Positions 7,885 through 17,173 of a stretch of DNA of 64,000 nt are shown piece after piece; the stretch's first letter is position 1; each line of letters opens with the position of its first letter. A model generated the notes under the pieces. The model did not search any database. It had not been told where the DNA came from and saw only the letters and a list, made by a program, of their open reading frames with translations. A program made the translations under genes and the position numbers. This stretch comes from JADHLJ01 sp038118725 (GTDB lineage Bacteria > Pseudomonadota > Alphaproteobacteria > Thalassobaculales > Thalassobaculaceae), in the NCBI GenBank assembly GCA_038118725.1, contig JAYOIK010000020.1, positions 1-64,000 of the forward strand. The letters run 5' to 3'.

Positions 7885-9627
7885 CTAGGGGGGAAGCGTT
7901 TCGACTTCCAGGCGCTCATCCTCCATGTCCGCGTGGACCGTGGAGGGATCATCCAAATCAATGACGCGGTCGGCCAGCGCGATGAAGGAGGGGCGCTGGC
8001 TCACGATGATGATCGTGCAGTTATCCTTGCGACGCTCCAAGGCCTCACGGAACTTCAGATCCGCCTCATGGTCCAGATTGGAGTTGCACTCATCCATGAT
8101 GATGACCTTGGGGCCACCGCTCAGCGCGCGAACGATCGGAATATGCTGGCGCAGGGACGCGGGCAACGAGTCCATCGTCGTTCCCGTGATCTCGGCGGTG
8201 AACCCCTTGGGCAACTTCGATACAGCGTTGGTAAGGCCAAGCTCCTCGGAAATCCGCAAGGCTTCCCGGGTTCGATCCGGGTCCATCTCGAAGCCACACA
8301 CGTTTTCCATGATCGTACCCTCGAAGAGCACGGGGTGTTGGGTGAGATAGGTCACCGACCGGCGAAGCGCCGCGTCATTCAGCTGCGTGGAATCCACGCT
8401 GTCATAGAAAACCGCGCCCTCGTCCGGTTTCACGATCCCGGCGATCAGCGCCAGCAAGGTCGATTTTCCGGACCAGTTCTCGCCCCGGATGACGACGGTC
8501 TCGCCGGCCCTGATGGTCAATGACAGATCGGAGAAAACCGGGCGGTCGGTGTCGAAGCGAAACGTGACGTCCCGCAAGTCGATCCGACCCTGGAAATCCT
8601 CGAGGAAGTCCGGGCGGTTCGGCGCCGCCATGGGGATCTGGCTGAAATTTCGAACATGGTCCTTGGCGATGCGAACCGATTGATACTGGCTCCACAGCAA
8701 GGACGCGCGGTTCAGCGGCTGCATGGCGCGGCCCGCCAGCAAAATACAGGCCGCGACACCACCAATCGTCATGGCCCCTTCGATGGCGAGCAAGCTGCCG
8801 AAACCGACGATCGCCGCGACGGTCAATTACGTGACGAAATTAGCAATCGCCTGAGCATCGCCACTGCCCTCGGCCACATCCCGGGTTACCGAGGCGCTGC
8901 GTTGAATGACGCGCTCGTATCGGCGCACTATGAGCCGCTCCATCGAATAGGTCTTGATGGTCGGCAAGCCTTGCAGAACCTCGATCAGGAAGTTGGTTTG
9001 GCTTCGTTCCGCGTCCTGACGCTGCTCGACACGACGACGCACCCGGATGCCGTTAATCCAGGTCGTGGCGGCGAGAATGCCGATACAGGCCAGAAGCACA
9101 TAGCCCAGCGCGCCGCCAATGAGAAAAACGGCGATAACGAACAGCAGGAAAAACGGAAAATCGATAATCAGTTGCGGCAGATACCCGGCGCGGGATTCCC
9201 GAAGCGTGTCGATCGCTTGAATCTGCTCCAACCGCCGCGCCGAGGAAACCGATTGAAACGCCTTGGGATCGGCGAACAGCGCCTTGCTGACCATGCCCAT
9301 GAAGGCGCGATGTCCATATCGGCTGGCGCGGTGGGTGACGATCCAGCCACGCGACACGCGAACCATGGCATCCATCGCGAGCGCAAGCACGACACCGTCC
9401 ATGAGCAAAGTCAGCGTGTGCTCGGCGGCGTTCGGGACAACCCGGTCGTAGACGATCAGCACCGCGAAGGGCAGCGCCATCGCGGAAACGTTCGAGATGA
9501 AGGAAGCAAGCACGATACTCGGCGTCGCGGCGGAGGGGATCTTGCGAAAATCGCGCAGGAATCGCGTTGTCACCGTCGACCGCGAGGCGCCGGCTTCATC
9601 CCCCCAAATGTCACGCTCGAAAGCCAT
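7885..9627 (-). pseudogene. Second type I secretion ABC transporter, interrupted by an in-frame TAA
   Basis: Two halves sit in the same frame, separated only by TAA at 8827-8829. The upstream half (from ATG 9627, MAFERDIWGD) holds five or so membrane helices. The downstream half continues the last helix (LTVAAIVGFGSLL) and the ATPase domain: Walker A GENWSGKST, Q-loop YLTQHPVLFEGTI, Walker B VIIMDE and SNLDHE D-loop. The signature motif is degenerate (DSLPASLRQHIPIVRAL in place of LSGGQ) and the H-loop His is Gln (IVSQRPS). Reading TAA as the likely ancestral CAA (Gln) restores a 580-residue protein of normal size, so one C-to-T change explains the break. It lies 49 bases before the other ABC gene. 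A longer start in the same frame at 9678 is possible. Confidence 0.8.
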
Positions 9628-9696
9628 CGAAACGTCACTTCCTCCGTTTAACGACGCAAGCGCGAACCCTGAAAACACCAGAGCGCTTGTCTTAAA

Positions 9697-9710
9697 TGTG
9701 ATCTATCACA
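9697..9710. promoter_or_regulatory. TGTGAT-CT-ATCACA palindrome upstream of the secretion operon
   Basis: A 14-base inverted repeat with perfect 6-base arms (TGTGAT/ATCACA) and a 2-base spacer, 70 bases upstream of the ABC start at 9627. The half-sites resemble those of CRP/FNR-family regulators, but the spacer is four rather than the six bases usual between TGTGA and TCACA. It is the only clear symmetrical site in the 9628-9805 gap; its regulator is unknown. Confidence 0.4.
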
Positions 9711-9805
9711 CAGCCGCCCGTAAACCCAAAGAAATAGCGGCTAAATCGAGTTTCCGGTCCGGCACTGTCATACAAGTTGATCGGGTGGCGGGACAGAAAA
9801 AACGT

Positions 9806-10348
9806 TCAATCGAGCCGCTCGGGCGCCAAGATCCGGGTAATGGCGTTCAACAGGTTTCCACCAGGGAAAAGATGGCCTCTCACACCGGCGGCTCGGGCCG
9901 CTTGAACATCGGAGTCTCGGTCACCGATCATAAAAGACCGTTCGATTTCGACGGCCCAGTTCTGCATCAGGTCGATCAGCATCCCCGGCTCCGGCTTGCG
10001 CCAATGGGCGAGATGGCTGAATTGCCCGTCGTTGAACTCGGGATGAAAGGGACTGAAACGAAAATCATCGATCCGCGCGCCGTTGGATGCAAGCGCCCCG
10101 CGCATCCACTCATGCAAGGCGTTGACGTCTTCCTCGGTGTAATAGCCGCGCGCGATACCCGCCTGATTGGTGACGACGAACACGTGAAAGCCGCTGTCGT
10201 TCAACAGCTTGACGGCCTGCATGGCGCCGGGAATCCAGATGATCTGATCTGGTCGGTGGGCGTAGCCTACGTCCTCGTTGAGGATGCCGTCGCGGTCGAG
10301 AAACGCCGCCGGACGGCGCACGCCGGAAAAGGTGGCCGTGTCGGTCAT
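9806..10348 (-). CDS. HAD-family phosphatase, GmhB-like (heptose bisphosphate phosphatase-like)
   Basis: 180 residues, HAD subfamily IIIA. Motif I is AAFLDRDGILNEDVGY (nucleophile Asp and acid/base Asp), motif II VVTNQAGIARG, then HWRKPEPGM with the motif III Lys, and motif IV MIGDRDSD. The length and the NEDVGY and NQAGIARG signatures match D-glycero-D-manno-heptose-1,7-bisphosphate 7-phosphatase. Unlike classical GmhB, the zinc-loop cysteines are gone: SPFHPEFND replaces CPHHPE and LAHWRKP replaces CxCRKP. It may act on another sugar phosphate. It sits 22 bases downstream of HyuA on the same strand, but its natural partner may be the HldE-like protein at 31373. Confidence 0.82.
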   Translation of the reverse strand: MTDTATFSGVRRPAAFLDRDGILNEDVGYAHRPDQIIWIPGAMQAVKLLNDSGFHVFVVTNQAGIARGYYTEEDVNALHEWMRGALASNGARIDDFRFSPFHPEFNDGQFSHLAHWRKPEPGMLIDLMQNWAVEIERSFMIGDRDSDVQAARAAGVRGHLFPGGNLLNAITRILAPERLD

Positions 10349-10370
10349 GAATGCGGGGTGCCGCGCATCC

Positions 10371-12455
10371 TCAAAGGTCGATCACGATATTGCCGAACCG
10401 ATCGAGCGAGGCCGTGCCGCCGGGCGGGATCAGGCAGGTCGCGTCGTATTCCTCGACGATCGCGGGGCCCTGGCGTGGTTGTTCGAGATCGGCCCGCGCG
10501 ATCACCGGCGTTTCCATCCATCCGTGATCACGACCGAAATAGGCTTGCCTGGAACTATCGCTGGGACGCGCGGCGAGGTCGGCGTGAAGCTGGTCGGGCA
10601 CGCGGCTGGCTTCCGAAACACCACGCCCGACGACCGCGATATTGACCAGCTCCACGGGCTCCTCGGGACCCGCGCGATGGCCGTAGACGGTTTCGTGTTC
10701 CTGGCCGAAACGCTCGGCGAGTTCCGCTAGCTTGTTGGCGTCCAGGTCACCTTCCGGCGCCGGGACCGACAGTTCGTAAATCTGCCCCTTGTAGTGCAGG
10801 CTGGCGGACCTCTCGACGACCGCCGCCGCCCCGGTAAAGCCTTCCTCGGTGAGCTGGGCAAGAGCGTCCTCGGCAAGGCCGTTCCACGCCGCGGTCAACT
10901 CGCCGGGATCGGCTTCGGAAAGCAAGCGCCTGAAGGTCCGGGAATAGTGATGCTCGACATCCGCGTAGAGCAGTCCGAAGGACGAGAACAGGCCCGGCGA
11001 GGGCGGGATGATAACCCGCTTGATGCCGATCGTGGCCGCCATGCCCGCCGCGAAAAGCGGTCCATTGCCGCCAAAGGCGAAGAGCGCGTAGTTGCGTGGG
11101 TCGCGCCCGCGCTCGGTGGAAACAGCCTTGATCGCGCGAATCATGTTGGAGGCCGAGATAAGATGCGCTCCATGGGCCGCGACGTCGAGCGGCAGGCCGA
11201 GCGGCTTGGCGATCTTGGCCTCGAAGACCTCGGCGGCCTTGTCCCGGTTCAGCTTGAGCGCGCCGCCGACCAGATGTCCCGGATTGATGTAGCCGAGTAG
11301 GACATTGGCGTCGGTAATCGTCGGCTCCTCGCCGCCGGCGTCATAGCAAACCGGGCCTGGCGACGCACCGGCGCTATGTGGGCCGGCCTTGAGCGACCCG
11401 CCCGCGTCGACGCTCAGGATCGAACCGCCGCCCGCGCCGACCTCGGCGAGATCGATGGCCGGAACCTTGAGCGCGTATCCCGCCCCGGTCAGCAGGCGCG
11501 AACCGTGCATGATGCCGCCGCCGACCTGCATATCCAACGCGCGGGTCACCTCTCCGCCGGCGATCATCGAGGTTTTAGCGGTGGTCCCACCCATATCGAA
11601 GGTAATCACGTCCTGGAGTTCCGAGGCCCGAGCGATCGCCTGGCTACCGATGACGCCGCCAGCCGGGCCGGACTCGATGATGTGCATCGGCAGTCGCGCC
11701 GCGGTTTCCGCCGTCGTCAGGCCGCCGTTGGACTGCATCAGATAAATCGGCGCGGTTATTCCGTCGGCGTCCAATCCCTTGCGCAGAGAGGCGAGATAGG
11801 CGCCGACAACCGGCAGGACATAGGCGTTGATGACGGTTGTCGACGTCCGTTCGTACTCTTTCATTTCCGGCAGAACGTCGGCACTGATGCAAAGCGGCAG
11901 GTCGGGCGCCTTCTCGCGGATCACGGCCTCGATCGCCCGTTCATGCGCCGGGTTGGCATAGGCGTTGATCAGGCATACCGCGATCGCCTCGACCTTTTCC
12001 TCGAGCAACTTGTCGACGGCGCGTTCGATATCCTCCCGGCTCGGCGCGCGTTCGACGACTCCGTCGGCGTTGACCCGCTCGTCGACAACCTGACGAAGAT
12101 AGCGATCCACCAGGGCCGGTGGCTTTTCCCATGCCAGGTCATAGAGCCGCGGCATCCGAAGGGTGCGTATCTCCAAAACATCGCGGAAGCCGGTCGAGGT
12201 GATCAACCCGACCCGGGCGCCCTTCAATTCGAGGATCGCGTTCGACGCGACGGTTGTGCCGTGCCGGATCTCGTGGATATTGTCGGCGCCGATCCCGGCA
12301 TCGGCGAAAACCTCGGCCACGCCCTCGACGATGGCGCGCGCGTAGTTGTCGACGCTGGAGGGGACTTTCTTGGTGAAAAGCCGACCCTCGGCGTTCAGGA
12401 AGACGATGTCGGTGAAGGTGCCGCCGATATCGACGCCGACGCGAAACGTGCTCAT
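10371..12455 (-). CDS. hyuA: Hydantoinase/oxoprolinase family subunit A (N-methylhydantoinase A-like)
   Basis: 694 residues. The ATP-binding actin-like fold opens with RVGVDIGGTFTDIVFL, then HGTTVASNAILE, MQSNGGL, ESGPAGGVIGSQ, TFDMGGTTAKT and VGAGGGSI, which are the ordered signatures of HyuA. These enzymes, with HyuB, use ATP to open cyclic amides such as hydantoins or 5-oxoproline; related pairs are acetone or acetophenone carboxylases, so the substrate is not fixed by sequence. The start ATG 12455 gives MSTFRVGVDIGG; an earlier in-frame start adds 21 unrelated residues overlapping HyuB. It is 23 bases downstream of HyuB, in one operon with it. Confidence 0.9.
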   Translation of the reverse strand: MSTFRVGVDIGGTFTDIVFLNAEGRLFTKKVPSSVDNYARAIVEGVAEVFADAGIGADNIHEIRHGTTVASNAILELKGARVGLITSTGFRDVLEIRTLRMPRLYDLAWEKPPALVDRYLRQVVDERVNADGVVERAPSREDIERAVDKLLEEKVEAIAVCLINAYANPAHERAIEAVIREKAPDLPLCISADVLPEMKEYERTSTTVINAYVLPVVGAYLASLRKGLDADGITAPIYLMQSNGGLTTAETAARLPMHIIESGPAGGVIGSQAIARASELQDVITFDMGGTTAKTSMIAGGEVTRALDMQVGGGIMHGSRLLTGAGYALKVPAIDLAEVGAGGGSILSVDAGGSLKAGPHSAGASPGPVCYDAGGEEPTITDANVLLGYINPGHLVGGALKLNRDKAAEVFEAKIAKPLGLPLDVAAHGAHLISASNMIRAIKAVSTERGRDPRNYALFAFGGNGPLFAAGMAATIGIKRVIIPPSPGLFSSFGLLYADVEHHYSRTFRRLLSEADPGELTAAWNGLAEDALAQLTEEGFTGAAAVVERSASLHYKGQIYELSVPAPEGDLDANKLAELAERFGQEHETVYGHRAGPEEPVELVNIAVVGRGVSEASRVPDQLHADLAARPSDSSRQAYFGRDHGWMETPVIARADLEQPRQGPAIVEEYDATCLIPPGGTASLDRFGNIVIDL

Positions 12456-12478
12456 ATCCAAATTCCCATCCGACAGAT

Positions 12479-14275
12479 TTATTGGGCGGCCTGATCGGCG
12501 CGCGGCCAGTCTTCCCACAGCACCGCCTGGGCGTCGCCGATTCGCGCGGCTCGGATCTCGGCGCGTCGGCGCTCGGTCCCCGCCAGATCAACGGTCCAGG
12601 CCTCGGTGTCGACGATCACACCGTAATCCTCGAAGGCGCGCTCGACACTGACCAGCTCATTTCGCACGTCACGCAGGACCATGCCGGGCTCACGCTCCAG
12701 GGGATCCCCCCAACCGCCGCCGCCGGCCAACTCGTGCCGGAACACCTCGCCCGCGTACATGGTCATGGTGAGCTTGGAATCAAGCGGTCGATCCTCGGCC
12801 CCCGGGTTCATCGTGTTGCGCGACGCCGCGCCGGGATTGCCGCCATACAGACCATAGGGGCGAAAGACATTTCGGTCGGAACGGACTTGCAGGACCGCTT
12901 CCTTTTCCAGCAGGCGATAGTCACGGCGATAGGGCGCGCCGCCGCGAAACTTGCCGGCCCCCGCGCGATCCGGAACAAACTCGTAGGACAGGATCTCGAC
13001 CGGGTTTTCCGCCTCGCACACCTCGATCGATTGCGACGCCATATTGGCGAACAGGTTCGAATTGCCGGACAACCCATCGGCCCAGGGACGCGCGCCCCAG
13101 GTACCACAGGCGAAATCGACATAGATGAAGGGGTTGCGGTCATCGTCATAGCCGCCGATCGACACCCCGGTATTGCCGCCGTCCGACGCCGCCATGACCT
13201 TGTCCGGCAACATCATGGCCAGGGCCCCGAGGACACAATCCACCATGCGGAAGCCCGTCAAGCCTCGCGCCGCGCAGGCCGCCGGCAAGACACCGTTGGC
13301 GATCGTGCCCGGCGGCGCCGTGACGTCGATACAGCGAAAGAACCCCTCATTGGCGGGCACGTCGTTCGGCAGGATCGACTTCACCCCGCAATAGGTCGCC
13401 GCCTTGGTGAAGGACAGGGTGTTGTTGATCGCGCCCTTGACCTGATCGGACGTGCCGGTCCAATCGGCGAACATCCTGTCACCCTTTTTGCGGAAGGTTA
13501 CGAATAGCCGGATCGGCTTGCCGACATCGACGCCGTCATCATCGATCCAGTCCTCGAAGCTCCACTCCCCATCGGGCAGCTCAAGCAAGGCGGCCTTGGT
13601 GACCCGTTCCGTGTAGTCGACGAAATCAACCAGGAAATTCGTCATCGTGTCGACGCCATGCTCGGCGACCAGATCAAGAAACTGGCGCTCCGCGATATTG
13701 CACGCGGCGAGTTGGGCCCGGATATCGCCGAACACCTTCACCGGGACCCGGACATTGGCCTCGATCAAGCTGAACAGGGTCTCGTTTCGCTTGCCCTGTT
13801 CGTACATGTACATCGGCGGGATTCGCAGCCCTTCCTGATAGATCTCGGTGGAATCAGAGGCGTTCGAACCGGCGACACGCCCGCCCACATCGGTGTGGTG
13901 ACAGATCGTCGCCGCGAAGGCGATGCGCTTTCCCTCGTGGAAGATCGGCTTGAAGATGAAAATATCCGGCAAGTGCATGCCGCCATTGAACGGATCATTC
14001 AGGCAGAACATATCCTCCGGCTTCATGACCGACCCGAAACGCTCCACCACGGCGCCCAAGGCCGTCGGCAGCGAGCCTAGATGGCCGGGCAAGGTCAGCC
14101 CCTGGGCCACCAGTTTTCCCTCGGCATCACAGAACGCGGTGGAGAAATCCATGTTATCCCGGAGAACGCCGGAATAGGTCGTGCGCATGATCGTCAGCGC
14201 CATCTCGTCGGCGATCGACACCACCGCGTTGCGCAACAGTTCGAACTCGATCGGATCCCAGGTCCGCTCACTCAT
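12479..14275 (-). CDS. hyuB: Hydantoinase family subunit B (N-methylhydantoinase B-like)
   Basis: 598 residues from ATG 14275 (MSERTWDPIEFELLRN). Family signatures in order: IADEMALTIMRTTYSGVLRDNMDFS, FCLNDPFNGGMHLPDIFIF, CHHTDVGGRVAGSNAS, LGALAMMLPDKVMAASDG and the C-terminal ELAGGGGWGDPLERE. HyuB is the partner of HyuA and carries the other half of the active site. The gene starts the hyuBA pair, 87 bases downstream of the histidine kinase stop. An upstream in-frame start would add 17 residues and is less likely. Confidence 0.9.
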   Translation of the reverse strand: MSERTWDPIEFELLRNAVVSIADEMALTIMRTTYSGVLRDNMDFSTAFCDAEGKLVAQGLTLPGHLGSLPTALGAVVERFGSVMKPEDMFCLNDPFNGGMHLPDIFIFKPIFHEGKRIAFAATICHHTDVGGRVAGSNASDSTEIYQEGLRIPPMYMYEQGKRNETLFSLIEANVRVPVKVFGDIRAQLAACNIAERQFLDLVAEHGVDTMTNFLVDFVDYTERVTKAALLELPDGEWSFEDWIDDDGVDVGKPIRLFVTFRKKGDRMFADWTGTSDQVKGAINNTLSFTKAATYCGVKSILPNDVPANEGFFRCIDVTAPPGTIANGVLPAACAARGLTGFRMVDCVLGALAMMLPDKVMAASDGGNTGVSIGGYDDDRNPFIYVDFACGTWGARPWADGLSGNSNLFANMASQSIEVCEAENPVEILSYEFVPDRAGAGKFRGGAPYRRDYRLLEKEAVLQVRSDRNVFRPYGLYGGNPGAASRNTMNPGAEDRPLDSKLTMTMYAGEVFRHELAGGGGWGDPLEREPGMVLRDVRNELVSVERAFEDYGVIVDTEAWTVDLAGTERRRAEIRAARIGDAQAVLWEDWPRADQAAQ

Positions 14276-14361
14276 GACGCCCTCCGGCTTCGATGTGGTG
14301 GTGAGAGTGTGCGACGCCCGAGGCAAGATTGGAAGACCGAGCGTCAGTTGTTCAGAGAAAT

Positions 14362-16125
14362 CTAGGACACGATTCCAATCGGCAGCTCGATCGTAACGGC
14401 CGTTCCGGCGCCCTCCTCGCTCTTCAGCGTCACCCGACCGTTATGCAGCTCAGCCAAGGCCTTGACCAGCGCGAGCCCAAGCCCGGTCCCGCCATCCCGG
14501 TCGGAGAGGCCCGGTCCACGATTGAACGGCTGAAAAATCACTTCTTGAAATTCTGACGAGATACCGACCCCGGTATCCGACACGACGATCGCTACTCGGT
14601 CACTCGCGGTATTCTCCCCGTCCACTTGGTCGAATCTTGTGGTAACGGATATCCCGTCACCAGGTCGGGTGAACTTGAGCGCGTTGGCGAGGAGATTGAC
14701 CAGGATCTGCCGTATCGCCCGAGGATCGGCGAAAATCGAGAGATCACGAGCGTCCAAATCGGAGGAGATCGAAACGCCGCCGGCATGGGCCTGTTCCCTG
14801 AACAATTTAAGGGTGCCGGTCACCAAATCATTCACCGATACCGGCTCGGGTTCGATCGTCATCTTGCCGGCTTCGATCTTGGAGATGTCCAAGACATCGT
14901 TGATCAAGGATAGCAGATGAGTCCCGCTGGTCCGGATGTTGTCGGCGTAATCGACGTAGCGATCCGACCCCAAGGGCCCGAAGCGCTGGTCCTTGAGGAT
15001 CTCGGAGAACCCGATGATCGCATTCAAGGGCGTGCGAAGCTCATGACTCATCGACGCGAGGAACATGGTCTTGGCCTGGCTGGCCTGCATGGCCTCGTGG
15101 CGTGCCGCGAGCAGCTCGTCGTTTCGCGTTTGTAGCTCGAGCAGCGCCTGGTCCTTCTCCGTGCTCGCCTGCTCCGCGAGGGCTTGGGAGCGTACGGCGG
15201 CGCTCTCGCTTTGCCGCAGTTGTTCATTGCGAAGCGAGGTGATCTTGGCGGCGGCGGCGAGAGCCTTGCTCATATCCTGGGCGCGCCGCAGGAAAAAACC
15301 CGCGAGAACGCCGAGAACCGTCAGGACCGCGACGGCCGGAATGATCAACCGAGTGGTAAGCTCGGCCCCAGGCGCGCCGGCCTCCCAGGCGAGACCGGCC
15401 ACGGCGGCGCCGGTTGGAGAGGACAGGGTTAGATTGGCCTGCTCCGGGGTCGACACCAGCCTCAAGTTTTCGAAACCGAAGTTTTCGGCCTGGGTTTCAA
15501 GAAACCCCTCGCCAATCCACCGACCGTAGATCAGAACCGGTCGGGCCAGGTCGGGCGGGGCCCCCTCCGGTGGGATCTCCGGCGAAAACGCGCTCACGCC
15601 GAGGATGTAGACCCGCCCCATGATCTCCGCGAACCCGCTCGTGGTTTCGAGCGGATCCATCGGCGAGGCACGGGCCTTGTCGATCAGGTTACGAATATCG
15701 GCGCGTTGGACCAGGCCAGGGTCGAGTTCAATAAATTCCTTGTCCCTGTAGGCGACATGAATCCGATCCTCGCGATCCACCACCAACGTTAGATCGATAT
15801 CGAGATTGGCGTGGGCATGCAGCCCGATGTTTTCCTCGATCCATGCCTTGTTCGGCGTGGGGAACAACTCCTCGATCGCGACATCCCACCAGCTGTATTC
15901 CGAGGCCAGGGTCTCGATCCGATCACGCTCCAGCTTCAAGGCCGTGGTCGCGAGATGGCGTTGCGTCGCGCGGTCGAGATCGTTCAAATGGGTGATCACC
16001 ACATAAGCGAGGGCGCTCAGCGCAATGACCGCGATCACCGCCCAGGTCACGAAGGGCAGCACCACGGTTCCAAGTTTCACGTTGGGTGTTTCGGCACGCA
16101 ACTCACTCGAACCCTGGCTCGCCAA
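14362..16125 (-). CDS. Membrane sensor histidine kinase with CHASE4-like input domain
   Basis: 587 residues. A first membrane helix (about 25-47) and a second (about 268-288) bracket a periplasmic domain with LERDRIETLASEYSWWDVAIEEL, characteristic of CHASE4. A coiled coil follows (about 300-355), then the H-box FLASMSHELRTPLNAIIGFSEIL, N-box LVNLLANALKFT, and the DTGVGI, FNRGPG and GGTGLGLAL ATP-lid motifs. There is no receiver domain attached. The ligand of CHASE4 domains is unknown. It is transcribed ahead of hyuBA, but functional linkage is not shown. No response regulator is adjacent. Confidence 0.9.
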   Translation of the reverse strand: MASQGSSELRAETPNVKLGTVVLPFVTWAVIAVIALSALAYVVITHLNDLDRATQRHLATTALKLERDRIETLASEYSWWDVAIEELFPTPNKAWIEENIGLHAHANLDIDLTLVVDREDRIHVAYRDKEFIELDPGLVQRADIRNLIDKARASPMDPLETTSGFAEIMGRVYILGVSAFSPEIPPEGAPPDLARPVLIYGRWIGEGFLETQAENFGFENLRLVSTPEQANLTLSSPTGAAVAGLAWEAGAPGAELTTRLIIPAVAVLTVLGVLAGFFLRRAQDMSKALAAAAKITSLRNEQLRQSESAAVRSQALAEQASTEKDQALLELQTRNDELLAARHEAMQASQAKTMFLASMSHELRTPLNAIIGFSEILKDQRFGPLGSDRYVDYADNIRTSGTHLLSLINDVLDISKIEAGKMTIEPEPVSVNDLVTGTLKLFREQAHAGGVSISSDLDARDLSIFADPRAIRQILVNLLANALKFTRPGDGISVTTRFDQVDGENTASDRVAIVVSDTGVGISSEFQEVIFQPFNRGPGLSDRDGGTGLGLALVKALAELHNGRVTLKSEEGAGTAVTIELPIGIVS

Positions 16126-16223
16126 TTCGGTTCCTTCTGGGAATCGTTCCCGTCACACATTCACAACGCGAGTTTCCGGCCAGTCTAGCCCGAGGTTTCG
16201 CTGGATCAGAAGCAAAACCGATT

Positions 16224-16268
16224 GAACCACGCGGGCCCGGGCGCCCAGGGTTTCGCTGGGCGTGGTTC
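16224..16268. repeat. Nested inverted repeat between divergent kinase and SDR genes
   Basis: Outer arms GAACCACGC (16224-16232) and GCGTGGTTC (16260-16268) are perfectly complementary. Inner arms CGCCCAG (16242-16248) and CTGGGCG (16256-16262) nest within them and overlap the outer right arm. No T-run follows, so it is not an obvious terminator; it may be a REP-type hairpin or a regulatory site. The remainder of the 16126-16367 gap shows only the SDR leader. Confidence 0.4.
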
Positions 16269-16367
16269 ACGGGTATGTGCTGATACGCGGGCTCGGCTTG
16301 CCAAATAGGCTGTTGTCGCCTCAAGATCGCTGCCCATCGGCCCCTACCACCACGGAGACTTGACCCA

Positions 16368-17138
16368 ATGGATCTGCATCTCGCCGGCAAAACGGTACTG
16401 ATCACCGGAGCCTCCAAGGGCATCGGACTGGCCTGCGCCCATGGTTTCGCGGCGGAAGGGTGCAATTTGCATTTAACCTCCCGCACCGAAGCGGACCTTG
16501 AGGCCGCGCGCGCCGCTATCCGCGCCGAGCACGACGTCGAGGTCACGATCCATCCGCTGGATCTTTCGGATTCCTCGAATGTCGACAGCCTGGCGGAGCG
16601 CTGCGCCGATATCGACATTCTGGTGAACAACGCCGGCGCGATCCCCGGCGGCGATATCCAGACCGTGGACGAGAAAACCTGGCGCGAGGCGTGGGATCTG
16701 AAGGTCTTCGGCTATATCAACATGACCCGGCGCTTCTATCCCCTGATCCGGGATAGTGGCGGCGGCGTGATCCTCAATGTCATCGGCCTGGCCGGGGTTC
16801 GCGTCGATCCCAACTACGTGGCGGGCTCCGCCGGCAACGCCTCGATCATCGGCTTCACCAACGCCATGGGCGCGCACGCGCTTGAGGACGGGATGCGGGT
16901 GCTGGGTATTTGCCCCGGCCCGGTCCAGACCGAACGCATCACGACCTTGCTCAAGGCCAAGGCGCGCGAGGAGAAGGGCGACGAAAGCCGCTGGCAGGAT
17001 TATTTCGCCGGCATGCCGCTCAACCGACCGGCCAAGGTCGAGGAGGTGGCCGACATAGCCGTCTACCTCTGCTCCGACCGGGCGGCCTGGCTGACCGGCA
17101 TCACCATCAATGTCGATGGCGGCGCAGCCAACCGCTAG
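16368..17138 (+). CDS. SDR-family oxidoreductase (PRK06125-like subgroup)
   Basis: 256 residues from ATG 16368 with GGAG near 16353. It has TGASKGIG at residues 13-20, NNAGAIPGG near 87, the ELKVFGYI-like segment DLKVFGYINMTR, and NVIGLAGVRVDPNYVAGSAGNAS where the catalytic region lies. The Tyr of YxxxK is kept, but the Lys position reads Ser in the Y-V-A-G-S run and the catalytic Ser is Gly. These features and the GSAGNA motif match a distinct SDR subgroup of unknown substrate. First gene of a five-gene plus-strand run (16368-20881). Confidence 0.87.
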   Translation: MDLHLAGKTVLITGASKGIGLACAHGFAAEGCNLHLTSRTEADLEAARAAIRAEHDVEVTIHPLDLSDSSNVDSLAERCADIDILVNNAGAIPGGDIQTVDEKTWREAWDLKVFGYINMTRRFYPLIRDSGGGVILNVIGLAGVRVDPNYVAGSAGNASIIGFTNAMGAHALEDGMRVLGICPGPVQTERITTLLKAKAREEKGDESRWQDYFAGMPLNRPAKVEEVADIAVYLCSDRAAWLTGITINVDGGAANR

Positions 17139-17173
17139 GCGCGCCGCGTAACCCCTCACCGGGAGAAAATGGG

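Noticed and set aside
8827..8829. Recoded TAA (readthrough or unusual amino acid)
   Set aside because: TAA is not used for selenocysteine or pyrrolysine insertion, no stem-loop or special context was seen, and the neighbouring gene is also damaged, so decay is simpler.
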